The notes under the pieces: generated by a model | The model's input: the letters and a program-made list of their open reading frames with translations, nothing else | Told to the model about the DNA's origin: nothing | The model's database searches: none | Shown here: positions 11,101 to 20,247 of the stretch, piece by piece | Layout of the letters: every line of letters starts with the position of its first letter | Numbering within the stretch: position 1 is the first letter of the stretch | Made by a program: the position numbers and the translations under genes | NCBI RefSeq assembly: GCF_001669775.1 | Contig: NZ_LXWK01000011.1 | Coordinates: forward strand, 620,001 to 684,000 | Length of the DNA stretch: 64,000 nt | DNA from: Rheinheimera sp. SA_1 | GTDB taxonomy: Bacteria; Pseudomonadota; Gammaproteobacteria; Enterobacterales; Alteromonadaceae | Direction of reading: 5' to 3'

Positions 11101-11348
11101 AGGACAACCTGCAGTGGCTTCTCGGTATCCAGCCGCATGAACAATGTCCGAAACACATCATGGCGCTCAATCACCATGGTCCACGCAGACCAAAAAGCTG
11201 CAACATTCAGCGGGCCGGTGATTTCAAGGCCATCCTGGATGGTATAAACATCCGAATCCGGTGACAGCATAGTGTGAAAAATCATCCCATGCTGCATGCC
11301 CGTCAAGGGATAAACCGTATCGATTTGCTGATTAATTTTCGTGGTCAT
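8154..11348 (-). CDS. NRPS module C-A-PCP, aspartate predicted
   Basis: 1064 residues. The condensation domain (about 1-440) has HHVIIDG near 149. It receives the chain from an epimerising module, so it should be a D-donor/L-acceptor type. The adenylation domain (about 460-960) has LTSGTTGQSKA, NHYGPTE, ATGD, GRQDGQ and NGKLDK. I read the specificity positions as D-L-T-K-I-G-H-I-G plus the invariant lysine, almost the same as the known aspartate code DLTKVGHIGK. The PCP has IGGNSM near 997. The gene overlaps the upstream stop by four bases (ATGA) and the downstream PKS start by one. It should add L-Asp after the two Asp modules of the upstream protein. Confidence 0.93.
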   Translation of the reverse strand: MTTKINQQIDTVYPLTGMQHGMIFHTMLSPDSDVYTIQDGLEITGPLNVAAFWSAWTMVIERHDVFRTLFMRLDTEKPLQVVLKKAMLPMKELDWTTLSHSEQAQLFHSLLLQERQKKFDFTRPPLMRFVLIRCDAQRYRLIWTHHHVIIDGWSGPLVVREVFEFYQQLTAGVTPTTSRPRQFREYVQYLQQQDLQLAQQFWQQYLSGVTEKTPLYFLQPLDERAPLAPAFGSVSMQLSQTLSAQIRDAAAHCQVTVNTMFQLAWALLLSKLSGRQQVMFGATVAGRPAVVEGAAQIVGPFINTLPVVVQLEPSNTVGAALLTLQQQNSRKADFEYYPLSKIKECLPQLGQTNLFDSIVVFDNYPIQQHQQQMETATRLQLKKLSSFSYNNFPLTLMVVPDQALRLEIKFDQQLVSQQAAQVLLAQLSDVLQQMALAPAQSIRQLTAGAVVSAVETRHWQSPTNGVGPLLQSLRQTQPQTTAICYRDQSYSYEWLVAGSNRLANLLLSQSLGDRPVAICMRRSPQLMVAIFGCLLAGIPYVPVDSSWPAQKLTLLAQQIDVAAIITEQSCLDMALHCHQDLVISLDRDWDELQQFSDTAPAVSIVPQQLAYLILTSGTTGQSKAAMVTQQNLLHYVAAIETAVGFDRRSTWSYLSTIAADLGYTALFGALCTGGTLLLVEEPYVLDAGYLATLFRRHQLDVLKIVPSHLQALLDASTQPTDLLPARQLILGGEATSARLKQLLALYAGECKLWNHYGPTECTIGVSCGEFTPDGAVSLGAPLGKNRLLVLDDDLRPCGLLQPGLLYVSGPGVGAGYWQQPGQTACVFLPDPSAHGQRLYATGDLVYQNEAGALFYLGRQDGQLKINGYRVETAAAESLLLTVPDVKAAVVHARSVAGLQTLVAYLVVAGDWQEAAYGQVLAALPAYARPTRFVRLDALPVTLNGKLDKARLNQLDIDVRTAVTIAPRHPVEQQIWAIWAALLKSTSFGVTDNFFSIGGNSMLLIQLFSQMKAISLQPLQVVDLFQHPTVEAQTALVTGQQRELIDIEKIQARLAKRQLPAREEC

Positions 11349-14300
11349 ACATCACACTCTTCTTGTTGCAACACGCTTAAATCACTGAGCTCTGCCACCA
11401 GCTCATCCAGTTCTGCCTGCGCTAGATTGGCATGTGGCAGATCCGCTGGCGTAAAGCCGCCATGCTGGCACGTCAGACTACTGTCAATCAGCTGATGCAG
11501 TCGCTGCAAACAGCTGGCTGCCAGTGCTTCAGCAGTGGCGCGCCTGTGTTTATGCCGACTGAAGCCCAGACGCAACTGCAAAGTTGCGTTAATGATGGCA
11601 AAATTAAAATCGAGCAAATAGGCTCTTTCTTGTTCTGGTGCATGCTCGTCGGTACTACGCCAGTCGTCGGCAGTCAGCCCCTGAGCAGTATCAAAGCTAA
11701 ATTGGCCTGCATAGTTAAACCGGATCTCAGACGTCAGATTACAGTGAAGACCGGCGACATATCGCCCCACACCATAATCAAAACCACGGTTCGGGACCTG
11801 ACGATATTGTTCTTTGACGGACTTAAGTTCTGCCAACACATCGTTGCTCGACGCTGGCGACAGCACCATTGGGTACAAACTGGTGAACCAGCCGACACAA
11901 CCAGAGACATCCAACGTATCATCAAGGTGTTCGCGACCATGCCCTTCCATCATCACAACCGTTGGCGATAGGCCACGCCAGTCAGAAATCGCTAACAGCG
12001 TCGCGGTCAGCAGTGTTTCAACGACCGTTGTGTTAAAGGCAAGCTGGGCCTCGTTTTGCAGCAGTTGAGTCTGCTCAGTGGATAACTCACATAACACGAT
12101 ATCAAGGCTTGCCTGGGTATTCGCGCCTTTGTCAAGTTCACAGGGCAAGCGTGGTAAATCGTCCGGTAACTGCTGCCAATAGGCGAATCGCTGCGCCACT
12201 TCGGGCTGGCAGGCATACTGCGCCAGCGCCAAGCTCCATTGTCCGTATGATGTACCCGTCGCCACACCGGCCATGGTGGTACCAGCCAGCCAGCAACGAT
12301 AGCCTTGCAGTAAATCCTGCTGAATTATCCGCCACGATACACCATCAACCAGCAAGTGGTGACAAATGATCACTAACCGGACTCGACCGGCTCCCAAGAC
12401 AAAGCGAATAAACCGGCACAGCGGTGCCCGCTCCAGCGAGAAACTGGCCTGCTGCTGGCTGACAATCCGCGCTTGTTCCCGTTGTTGTGCTGACTCAGCC
12501 AAGCTGCTCAAATCATAGTCTGAGGTGATTTCCGCGACCATGGCTGACTGATAGGCAACTATAGACTGGCACACATCCGGATAACTGCCGGTCAACTGCA
12601 GACGCAACATATCATGCCGCTGTAACAACATTCCGACTAACTGCTGCAACACTGGAAATGTCAGACTATCACTAATGAGCAACGAAGCGGTCTGATTGTA
12701 ATGATGGGGCGCTGTTGTAACCTGCTGGAAAAAGTAGTGCTGGACCGGCGTCAACGGGATCTGAGTCGTCGGTGCCACGACAATCACCGGCACTACAGGT
12801 TCTGTTGCGGCCAAACTGGCAGCCAGCTCGGCAATCGTCGGCGCCTCAAATAACCGCTGTGGACCTATCACCAATCCCTTTTCCCGCGCCGCAGAGACCA
12901 CCTGGATTGCAGTAATCGAATCGCCGCCCAAACTAAAAAAGTTGTCATGAATACCAATGGGGCTCCGGCGCAGCAGTCCCTGCCAAATCTCTGTCAGAAC
13001 CACTTCCGTCTCATTGCGGGCACCCACATACGACGTCCCCGCATCCTCCTTCACCACCGGCAATTGCTGACGTGCCACTTTACCATTGCCCAGCCGCGGC
13101 AAGGCTGCCATCTGCACATAATACTTCGGCTGCATCACCTCCGGTAACTGCTCGCGCGCACGGGCACGCAACTGCTCCTGCGTCACACCGCTGCCAACCA
13201 CGTACGCCACCAGACTGGGTTGCCCTGCGACACCCACTGCCTGCACAAAACAATCCGTCACTCCTGCAACTTGCTGTAACTGGACTGCGATTTCCTGCGG
13301 CTCTATCCGGTGCCCATGGATTTTCAGTTGGTCATCCAGTCGTCCCAGAAAATGTACCCGGCCCTGGCTGTCAACACGCGCTTTATCTCCGGTTTTGTAT
13401 AGCCTCGCACCGGCTCGACCACTAAACGGATCCGGCACAAATGCCGCTGCAGTTTTCCGCGCGTCCTGTTGATAGCCCAAGGCCACCCCAGGACCACCGA
13501 TATACAACTCGCCCGCCAATCCCCAGCCCATCGGCGCCATCTGCTCATCAAGCACGTACCAGCGGCCTTCACCAAACGGACGCCCCAGACAAATGCCATC
13601 CGTCAACCGCTGAACACTCACTCCAACCGTTGTTTCCGTCGGTCCGTAGTGATTCCAAATCTCCAGCGCCGGTGCCAGCGCCCGCAACCGTTGCAACAAC
13701 GTCTCACTGACGGCCTCACCGCCCAGCAATAAATGCCGCTTCGGTAACAATGCCGCCGCCTGACTGTCACTTAATAACGCAGCCAGATGCGAGGGAACTA
13801 TTTTCAGCACATCCACTGGACGACTTAACAGCGCTTCACGTAAACCATAGGCATCCAGATTCAACGATTCCGGCAGCAGCCTTAAGCATTTGCCCTGGCC
13901 TAATGCACCAAATAATGCGGTATAACCCAAATCCGCCGTCAGCGCGGCCAGCGATAATAACTCGTGATAACCGGCGTCCCCTAAGGCCTGCGCAAACCCA
14001 GCCACATAATGCGTGATTGCACCATGGCTCACCTGCACCCCCTTCGGCACGCCCGTCGAGCCCGAGGTGAATATCTGATACGCTACATCCGTTGCCTGCG
14101 GGATAAACGTCGGCGGCTCCGGGCTATAATCCGCGATTTCGTCCCAATCGCGATCCAGAGAAATGATAAGCCCATCAAATAAATCGCTGACCAGCTCCAG
14201 CTCCGTCTGCTCTGTTAACACCACTTTAGGCGACAACTGCCTTGCGAGCAGTGCACGACGCCCAGGCGGCAACCCGGCGTCAAACGGAATAAAATAGCCG

Positions 14301-17300
14301 CCGGCTTTCCAGATAGCCAGCATCGCCACAACCCACTTCGGATCACGGCGATGACACAGCACCACCGCATCACAGCGTTGCACACCGGCCGCTATCAGCG
14401 CATTAGCTAGCTGATTGGCGGCCTGATTGAGCCAGTGATAACTGTAGGTCTGTCCCTCGAAAGCCAGCGCCGTCGCTTCCTGCCAGCTGCTGCAAGCAAT
14501 AGCTTGCAGCAGGTTAGGATGCTCAGGCTCCAGGAACCTGGCAGGACTAGATAACGCCAATAACTGCTCTGTCTGCGCAGATGGCAACGGGACCATCCTG
14601 CAGAAACTGGCTTGTGGTTGCGACACCATCTGCTGCAAGACGGCCGCAAGCAGCGACAACATCTGTTCAACCTGCTGCGTATCGAGCAACAGTTGCTCAT
14701 ATTTGCAGTGGACCGACAGCGAATGCTGCGGATTGATCATCAGCGTCAGCGGAAAGTTGTTATACGACTCGGCAAATAACGGAGTCGCCCGAAGTTGTCG
14801 TTGCTGTGCCTGTCCGGCCACGTGATCCGGGATATTCTCAAACACAAGCACAGTGTCAAACAATGGTTTCTGAGGTTGCGGGGCCAAACGTTGGATCTCG
14901 GCCAGCGGCAACTGACCGTGTACTTCGGCCAGCTGTGTTGAACGGGTCAAATCAGCAACGACAGTCAGATAGTCCTGATCCCGGGCTGGTCGCACGACTA
15001 CTGGCACCGTGTTGAGAAACACGCCGACCATGGCATCAATCCCGGCGACCTCCGCCGGACGTCCGGCAATCGTCAATCCAAAAAGTACGGACTCCGGCTG
15101 TTCCTGCCACAACCATAACACCTTGGCCCAAGCCGCCTGAAACAGAACACTTAACGTCGTGCATTGGGTGCTTGCCAGTTGTCGCAACGCATCGCTGAGC
15201 GGCTGACCGATTTCCAGCGCATGCTCCGCAAAGCGGGCGCCAATATCGCCACGTTGTGGTTTGCCCGCACCCGATAACAAAGTCTGCTGATTCACATCAG
15301 CCAGCATCGCTTGCCAGTATTGCTGGTCAGCGCCAGAGTCGCGTTGCATTTGCCATACCCGGTAGTTTTTATAAGGGACAGCCGCAGGTACAACCGACTC
15401 AGCAAAATAGGTCGCTATCACAAATTGCCAGATTTTCGCCGCAGACCAGCCATCACTGATCGCATGATGACGCTCCCACAGCACGCGATGCTGCTCATCG
15501 GCAAGACGAATACAAAACAACCGCATCAATGGTGCGGCACTGAAATCATATGGCACCCGCAATTGCTGTCGCTGGAGAGTGAGAAAAGCCTGTGCCACTT
15601 CCGGCTCGGATAGGTGTCGCCAATCCAGCAATTGCCAAGGTAATTCCGCCTCAGCGACAACCACCTGATGCGGTTCAGCCGCCAGCCCGACAAAAAGCGT
15701 ACGGAAACAGTCAAAATGCGCGATAGCAGCCTGCCAGGCCTCACGAAAGCGCTCAATATTCAGCGGCCCGGTTAACTCAAAAGCCGACTGGATGCGATAT
15801 GCCACCGAATCCGGATAGACACTGGCATGCGCCAACATGCCATTTACCATACTGGCAGGCGGATAAATATCCTCTACCCGTGAATGACGTTTGGCCATGG
15901 TGTGCACCAAATCTGTCAATGCGGCGTTATCAAGACTGGCATAAGGGAAATCGATAGAGTCCGGCAGCAAATCAGTCTGCTGCTGGCATAACCTGATCAC
16001 AGCTTGCAGATGACTACTAAAACACTCAAGCAAAGTCTGTGCTTTGACTGCAGAAATTTGCTGCGCACTGTAACTAAGGTAACAAATAAACCGCCCATCT
16101 TTTACCAGACAACTGACATCCAATGGGTATTCCCGCAAGCCTTTGGCAAAGCGCAGTGAGCCAATTTGTTCGTCAGCTGGCCTGAAAATCGGAGGTGCCG
16201 AAGATGATTGGCCATGCTGTCCAAGGTAAGTAAAAAACACGGTGGCCTGGTCTAACGCATCGTACTGCGCACCAGCATATCGAGACTGCCCAACCAGGTA
16301 GTTCTGGCCTTTATGAGGTACCACACGGAGTTGGCGCTTGATCCGGTTGATTTCTTCCGCCAACGAACCTGAGCCCAGTGTTAAGGTCAACGGATACACG
16401 TGCGCAAACCAACCAACAGTCCTGCTGTTATCGAGCATCAACTGCCCCTGTTGCCGGCCGTGCCCCTCCTGGACCAACTGTAACGTCGGTTGCTGAAAGA
16501 TATCGTGCCAGGCCAGCATCCAGGCGGTTAACAGTAATTCATTGATTTCAGTCCGAAATGCCTGATTAGTCTGTTCCAGCAATGCTGTGGTGTGCCAAGT
16601 GTCCAGACTAACAGAGCAGTATTGCTCGGTGTCTTCGGTGTAGCGGGTCCGGAATAGTGACCCGACCTGCGATGGTGTGGCCATTTCCCAGTATGCCGAT
16701 TCAGCGGACCAGTCAAAATTGGCAGATGCCAATTCGGTCGCGCACTGCAGAAACGAGCTGGTTTTTCCTGGCAACGCCTTCGACTGACCACTGACAATCT
16801 GTTGATACAGCGTCATAAAATCTTCCAGCAAAATACGCCAGGACACTCCATCTACCGCAAGCGGAGGGATCATGAACGCCAACCGGCCGCTATCGGCACT
16901 GAACTCAAACCAATACACTTTGAGCATCGGGTCATCATTGAGGCTATAACTGTGTTGCAGCTGTTGTAAAGCGGCCTGCACCGCCGTCTGTTTATCAGGC
17001 ACCTGCGTTAAATCAAGCCGCGTCAGGATCTGGCTCGCCAGCGCGGCTGTATTTGGCCGCACATGCTGTTCCCACTGACCGTTATTACATTGGAAAGCCG
17101 CCCGCAGCATATCGTGATGTTGCAGCAGGGTATTTAAAGACAGAGACAAAGCCGACGCATCCACAGCTGTCGAATACGACAATAGCCGCACTCTGAAATA
17201 CTGTGCAGACGCAGTGCCATGCTGTTGCAAAAACCGCTGCTGTCTTGGTGTTAACGGCACTGTGCCGGTGATCTCGCCTTGCTCTGCCGACACTGACAGC

Positions 17301-20200
17301 TGGGTCACCGATGGACTCAGAGTGGCGATGGTCTGACTGCTAAAGAGCTGCTTAGGATCGAGCATCAAGCCATGTTGGCGGGCTTTGGCCGCCACCTGGA
17401 TTGCAATAATCGAATCGCCGCCCAAACTAAAAAAGTTGTCATGAATACCAATGGGGCTCCGGCGCAGCAGTCCCTGCCAAATCTCTGTCAGAACCACTTC
17501 CGTCTCATTGCGGGCACCCACATACGACGTCCCCGCATCCTCCTTCACCACCGGCAATTGCTGACGTGCCACTTTACCATTGCCCAGCCGCGGCAAGGCT
17601 GCCATCTGCACATAATACTTCGGCTGCATCACCTCCGGTAACTGCTCGCGCGCACGGGCACGCAACTGCTCCTGCGTCACACCGCTGCCAACCACGTACG
17701 CCACCAGACTGGGTTGCCCTGCGACACCCACTGCCTGCACAAAACAATCCGTCACTCCTGCAACTTGCTGTAACTGGACTGCGATTTCCTGCGGCTCTAT
17801 CCGGTGCCCATGGATTTTCAGTTGGTCATCCAGTCGTCCCAGAAAATGTACCCGGCCCTGGCTGTCAACACGCGCTTTATCTCCGGTTTTGTATAGCCTC
17901 GCACCGGCTCGACCACTAAACGGATCCGGCACAAATGCCGCTGCAGTTTTCCGCGCGTCCTGTTGATAGCCCAAGGCCACCCCAGGACCACCGATATACA
18001 ACTCGCCCGCCAATCCCCAGCCCATCGGCGCCATCTGCTCATCAAGCACGTACCAGCGGCCTTCACCAAACGGACGCCCCAGACAAATGCCATCCGTCAA
18101 CCGCTGAACACTCACTCCAACCGTTGTTTCCGTCGGTCCGTAGTGATTCCAAATCTCCAGCGCCGGTGCCAGCGCCCGCAACCGTTGCAACAACGTCTCA
18201 CTGACGGCCTCACCGCCCAGCAATAAATGCCGCTTCGGTAACAATGCCGCCGCCTGACTGTCACTTAATAACGCAGCCAGATGCGAGGGAACTATTTTCA
18301 GCACATCCACTGGACGACTTAACAGCGCTTCACGTAAACCATAGGCATCCAGATTCAACGATTCCGGCAGCAGCCTTAAGCATTTGCCCTGGCCTAATGC
18401 ACCAAATAATGCGGTATAACCCAAATCCGCCGTCAGCGCGGCCAGCGATAATAACTCGTGATAACCGGCGTCCCCTAAGGCCTGCGCAAACCCAGCCACA
18501 TAATGCGTGATTGCACCATGGCTCACCTGCACCCCCTTCGGCACGCCCGTCGAGCCCGAGGTGAATATCTGATACGCTACATCCGTTGCCTGCGGGATAA
18601 ACGTCGGCGGCTCCGGGCTATAATCCGCGATTTCGTCCCAATCGCGATCCAGAGAAATGATAAGCCCATCAAATAAATCGCTGACCAGCTCCAGCTCCGT
18701 CTGCTCTGTTAACACCACTTTAGGCGACAACTGCCTTGCGAGCAGTGCACGACGCCCAGGCGGCAACCCGGCGTCAAACGGAATAAAATAGCCGCCGGCT
18801 TTCCAGATAGCCAGCATCGCCACAACCCACTTCGGATCACGGCGATGACACAGCACCACCGCATCACAGCGTTGCACACCGGCCGCTATCAGCGCATTAG
18901 CTAGCTGATTGGCGGCCTGATTGAGCCAGTGATAACTGTAGGTCTGTCCCTCGAAAGCCAGCGCCGTCGCTTCCTGCCAGCTGCTGCAAGCAATAGCTTG
19001 CAGCAGGTTAGGATGCTCAGGCTCCAGGAACCTGTTAACAGTATCAACAGCCTGCGGTATCCCCAGCACCCGGGTCGAAACGATTAGGCTCCCATGATGC
19101 TCATCCAACGCCGTCAATAGGGTACAGTATTGTTGTAATAACAGTTCCGCCCAGCTATCCAGAATCAGCGCTTTGTCATAACGTAAACATAACCGCAGCC
19201 CTGCAGCTGTCCGGCTTACCTCCACCAGCAATTGTTGCCCTGCCGGCAGATACGGGCAAATCATTGCGTTTAGCGTTTGCAGGTTCAGCTGACGCTGATA
19301 CGCAAATCCGAAGTCGGCCACGACTGGCGCTGAATAATAATCCTGCCACTGCTGATGTAGCTGCCACTGCTGGCTGGTTGCAGTCAGTTGTGATGACGTG
19401 ATCGCGTCGTGTTCCTGGCTAAAATGCATCGGTAGTTGCTTTTCAAGCTTACCCGTTAATGGTTGCAACTCGTCATAACTGCGACCGTTACTCAGGCATC
19501 CGACCGCAACCTGTTGCCCCAAATTGTGCGCCGATAACAGTGCGCCCCATACGGTCAAAAGCACGACTTGCTCATCGACCTGATAGGTTTGACATAACTG
19601 GTCGATCTGTTGCTCCACCGCCACTGCAAGTTCCTGATGCACCATGCTGTGGCCCTGCGCAGATATCTCACACGTGAGACCCAGATGTGTAGCGTGACTC
19701 ACCGATTGGAGCGACTGCCAGTACAACGGTCCTGCATCGGTACTGTCTGACGCGACCAGACTGGCCTGCCAATTGATGACGGCGTCCAGGGAATACTCGC
19801 ACGCCAGCGCTGCCGCGCTGCCGGTCTCTGCGACCGTATCAAGCAGCTGTAACCAAAGTTGCAACGAATGAGTATCGACCAACTGTGCGTCGAATTGAAT
19901 GACGGCCAAACCAACCTGCCCGGCGGCTGCAAACATGACAACTTCGGCCGCCAACCCAGGTAGTTCGACTGACAGGCAATCCGGCCACGCGCCGGCATCT
20001 GCCAGCGGCCTGTGCTCAACACGAAAACAACCATTATCCTGCCAGGCAGGCAATTGCAGCGCTGCTAGTGCAGCTTGCATCGCTTCAGACAGCGACGATG
20101 CAGAACAACCTTGTGTGGAGGTGATGAGCACAATACGACGTGAGCTTAAATGCTCGGGGATTGCTACGGAGCCTGAAAACCAGCTTCTTTCAAGTAACAT
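11345..20200 (-). CDS. NRPS, two Asp modules: [C-like]-A-PCP-[E-like]-C-A-PCP-E
   Basis: 2951 residues; ATG preceded by AAGG. Residues 1-390 resemble a condensation domain but lack HHxxxDG, which fits a non-catalytic interface-type domain. A1 (about 390-900) and A2 (about 1887-2400) share a virtually identical DNA block and the same code, D-L-T-K-L-G-H-V-G, which predicts aspartate. PCP1 (GGDSI) lies near 923 and PCP2 near 2425. The domain after PCP1 (about 965-1400) is epimerase-like, with EGHGRQ, TVGWFA and TYLGQ, but its active motif reads IPPLAVDGVSW instead of HHxxxDGVSW, so it is probably dead. A normal C domain follows (HHAISDG near 1580). The final E domain is intact (CHHLLVDGVSW, EGHGRE, VGWFTSLYP, FNYAGQ). 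I predict the first Asp stays L and is the hydroxylase target, and the second becomes D. Condensation at module 1 is probably supplied by the separate protein 21209-22840. Confidence 0.93.
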   Translation of the reverse strand: MLLERSWFSGSVAIPEHLSSRRIVLITSTQGCSASSLSEAMQAALAALQLPAWQDNGCFRVEHRPLADAGAWPDCLSVELPGLAAEVVMFAAAGQVGLAVIQFDAQLVDTHSLQLWLQLLDTVAETGSAAALACEYSLDAVINWQASLVASDSTDAGPLYWQSLQSVSHATHLGLTCEISAQGHSMVHQELAVAVEQQIDQLCQTYQVDEQVVLLTVWGALLSAHNLGQQVAVGCLSNGRSYDELQPLTGKLEKQLPMHFSQEHDAITSSQLTATSQQWQLHQQWQDYYSAPVVADFGFAYQRQLNLQTLNAMICPYLPAGQQLLVEVSRTAAGLRLCLRYDKALILDSWAELLLQQYCTLLTALDEHHGSLIVSTRVLGIPQAVDTVNRFLEPEHPNLLQAIACSSWQEATALAFEGQTYSYHWLNQAANQLANALIAAGVQRCDAVVLCHRRDPKWVVAMLAIWKAGGYFIPFDAGLPPGRRALLARQLSPKVVLTEQTELELVSDLFDGLIISLDRDWDEIADYSPEPPTFIPQATDVAYQIFTSGSTGVPKGVQVSHGAITHYVAGFAQALGDAGYHELLSLAALTADLGYTALFGALGQGKCLRLLPESLNLDAYGLREALLSRPVDVLKIVPSHLAALLSDSQAAALLPKRHLLLGGEAVSETLLQRLRALAPALEIWNHYGPTETTVGVSVQRLTDGICLGRPFGEGRWYVLDEQMAPMGWGLAGELYIGGPGVALGYQQDARKTAAAFVPDPFSGRAGARLYKTGDKARVDSQGRVHFLGRLDDQLKIHGHRIEPQEIAVQLQQVAGVTDCFVQAVGVAGQPSLVAYVVGSGVTQEQLRARAREQLPEVMQPKYYVQMAALPRLGNGKVARQQLPVVKEDAGTSYVGARNETEVVLTEIWQGLLRRSPIGIHDNFFSLGGDSIIAIQVAAKARQHGLMLDPKQLFSSQTIATLSPSVTQLSVSAEQGEITGTVPLTPRQQRFLQQHGTASAQYFRVRLLSYSTAVDASALSLSLNTLLQHHDMLRAAFQCNNGQWEQHVRPNTAALASQILTRLDLTQVPDKQTAVQAALQQLQHSYSLNDDPMLKVYWFEFSADSGRLAFMIPPLAVDGVSWRILLEDFMTLYQQIVSGQSKALPGKTSSFLQCATELASANFDWSAESAYWEMATPSQVGSLFRTRYTEDTEQYCSVSLDTWHTTALLEQTNQAFRTEINELLLTAWMLAWHDIFQQPTLQLVQEGHGRQQGQLMLDNSRTVGWFAHVYPLTLTLGSGSLAEEINRIKRQLRVVPHKGQNYLVGQSRYAGAQYDALDQATVFFTYLGQHGQSSSAPPIFRPADEQIGSLRFAKGLREYPLDVSCLVKDGRFICYLSYSAQQISAVKAQTLLECFSSHLQAVIRLCQQQTDLLPDSIDFPYASLDNAALTDLVHTMAKRHSRVEDIYPPASMVNGMLAHASVYPDSVAYRIQSAFELTGPLNIERFREAWQAAIAHFDCFRTLFVGLAAEPHQVVVAEAELPWQLLDWRHLSEPEVAQAFLTLQRQQLRVPYDFSAAPLMRLFCIRLADEQHRVLWERHHAISDGWSAAKIWQFVIATYFAESVVPAAVPYKNYRVWQMQRDSGADQQYWQAMLADVNQQTLLSGAGKPQRGDIGARFAEHALEIGQPLSDALRQLASTQCTTLSVLFQAAWAKVLWLWQEQPESVLFGLTIAGRPAEVAGIDAMVGVFLNTVPVVVRPARDQDYLTVVADLTRSTQLAEVHGQLPLAEIQRLAPQPQKPLFDTVLVFENIPDHVAGQAQQRQLRATPLFAESYNNFPLTLMINPQHSLSVHCKYEQLLLDTQQVEQMLSLLAAVLQQMVSQPQASFCRMVPLPSAQTEQLLALSSPARFLEPEHPNLLQAIACSSWQEATALAFEGQTYSYHWLNQAANQLANALIAAGVQRCDAVVLCHRRDPKWVVAMLAIWKAGGYFIPFDAGLPPGRRALLARQLSPKVVLTEQTELELVSDLFDGLIISLDRDWDEIADYSPEPPTFIPQATDVAYQIFTSGSTGVPKGVQVSHGAITHYVAGFAQALGDAGYHELLSLAALTADLGYTALFGALGQGKCLRLLPESLNLDAYGLREALLSRPVDVLKIVPSHLAALLSDSQAAALLPKRHLLLGGEAVSETLLQRLRALAPALEIWNHYGPTETTVGVSVQRLTDGICLGRPFGEGRWYVLDEQMAPMGWGLAGELYIGGPGVALGYQQDARKTAAAFVPDPFSGRAGARLYKTGDKARVDSQGRVHFLGRLDDQLKIHGHRIEPQEIAVQLQQVAGVTDCFVQAVGVAGQPSLVAYVVGSGVTQEQLRARAREQLPEVMQPKYYVQMAALPRLGNGKVARQQLPVVKEDAGTSYVGARNETEVVLTEIWQGLLRRSPIGIHDNFFSLGGDSITAIQVVSAAREKGLVIGPQRLFEAPTIAELAASLAATEPVVPVIVVAPTTQIPLTPVQHYFFQQVTTAPHHYNQTASLLISDSLTFPVLQQLVGMLLQRHDMLRLQLTGSYPDVCQSIVAYQSAMVAEITSDYDLSSLAESAQQREQARIVSQQQASFSLERAPLCRFIRFVLGAGRVRLVIICHHLLVDGVSWRIIQQDLLQGYRCWLAGTTMAGVATGTSYGQWSLALAQYACQPEVAQRFAYWQQLPDDLPRLPCELDKGANTQASLDIVLCELSTEQTQLLQNEAQLAFNTTVVETLLTATLLAISDWRGLSPTVVMMEGHGREHLDDTLDVSGCVGWFTSLYPMVLSPASSNDVLAELKSVKEQYRQVPNRGFDYGVGRYVAGLHCNLTSEIRFNYAGQFSFDTAQGLTADDWRSTDEHAPEQERAYLLDFNFAIINATLQLRLGFSRHKHRRATAEALAASCLQRLHQLIDSSLTCQHGGFTPADLPHANLAQAELDELVAELSDLSVLQQEECDV
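12913..14540. repeat. Direct repeat, copy 1 (A domain of Asp module 2)
   Basis: About 1.63 kb that I read as identical to 17407-19034 at a constant offset of 4494 bases. It covers the whole adenylation domain plus the first part of the PCP, up to GGDSI. The match ends sharply: beyond 14540 the two copies differ at once, and at the other end there is a mismatch at 12912 followed by a short match. Flanking C/E and PCP sequence is clearly diverged, so the block was copied recently, by gene conversion or by duplication. Confidence 0.95.
17407..19034. repeat. Direct repeat, copy 2 (A domain of Asp module 1)
   Basis: Partner of 12913-14540, in the same orientation and inside the same gene. It encodes the A1 domain, from the EPEHPNLL segment to the carrier-domain GGDSI. 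Both copies must select the same amino acid because the binding-pocket residues are identical. Confidence 0.95.
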
Positions 20201-20247
20201 GCAGGTAACCTTATAATTCTGCTTTAACGAAAAACCCGACCATCTGC

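Noticed and set aside
12947-18510. Identical pairs of plus-strand reading frames about 4.5 kb apart
   Set aside because: They are antisense shadows of the duplicated A domains, not tandem genes.
12913-19034. Transposon or CRISPR origin for the long direct repeat
   Set aside because: The repeat is coding, in frame and bounded by NRPS linker sequence, with no terminal inverted repeats or transposase.
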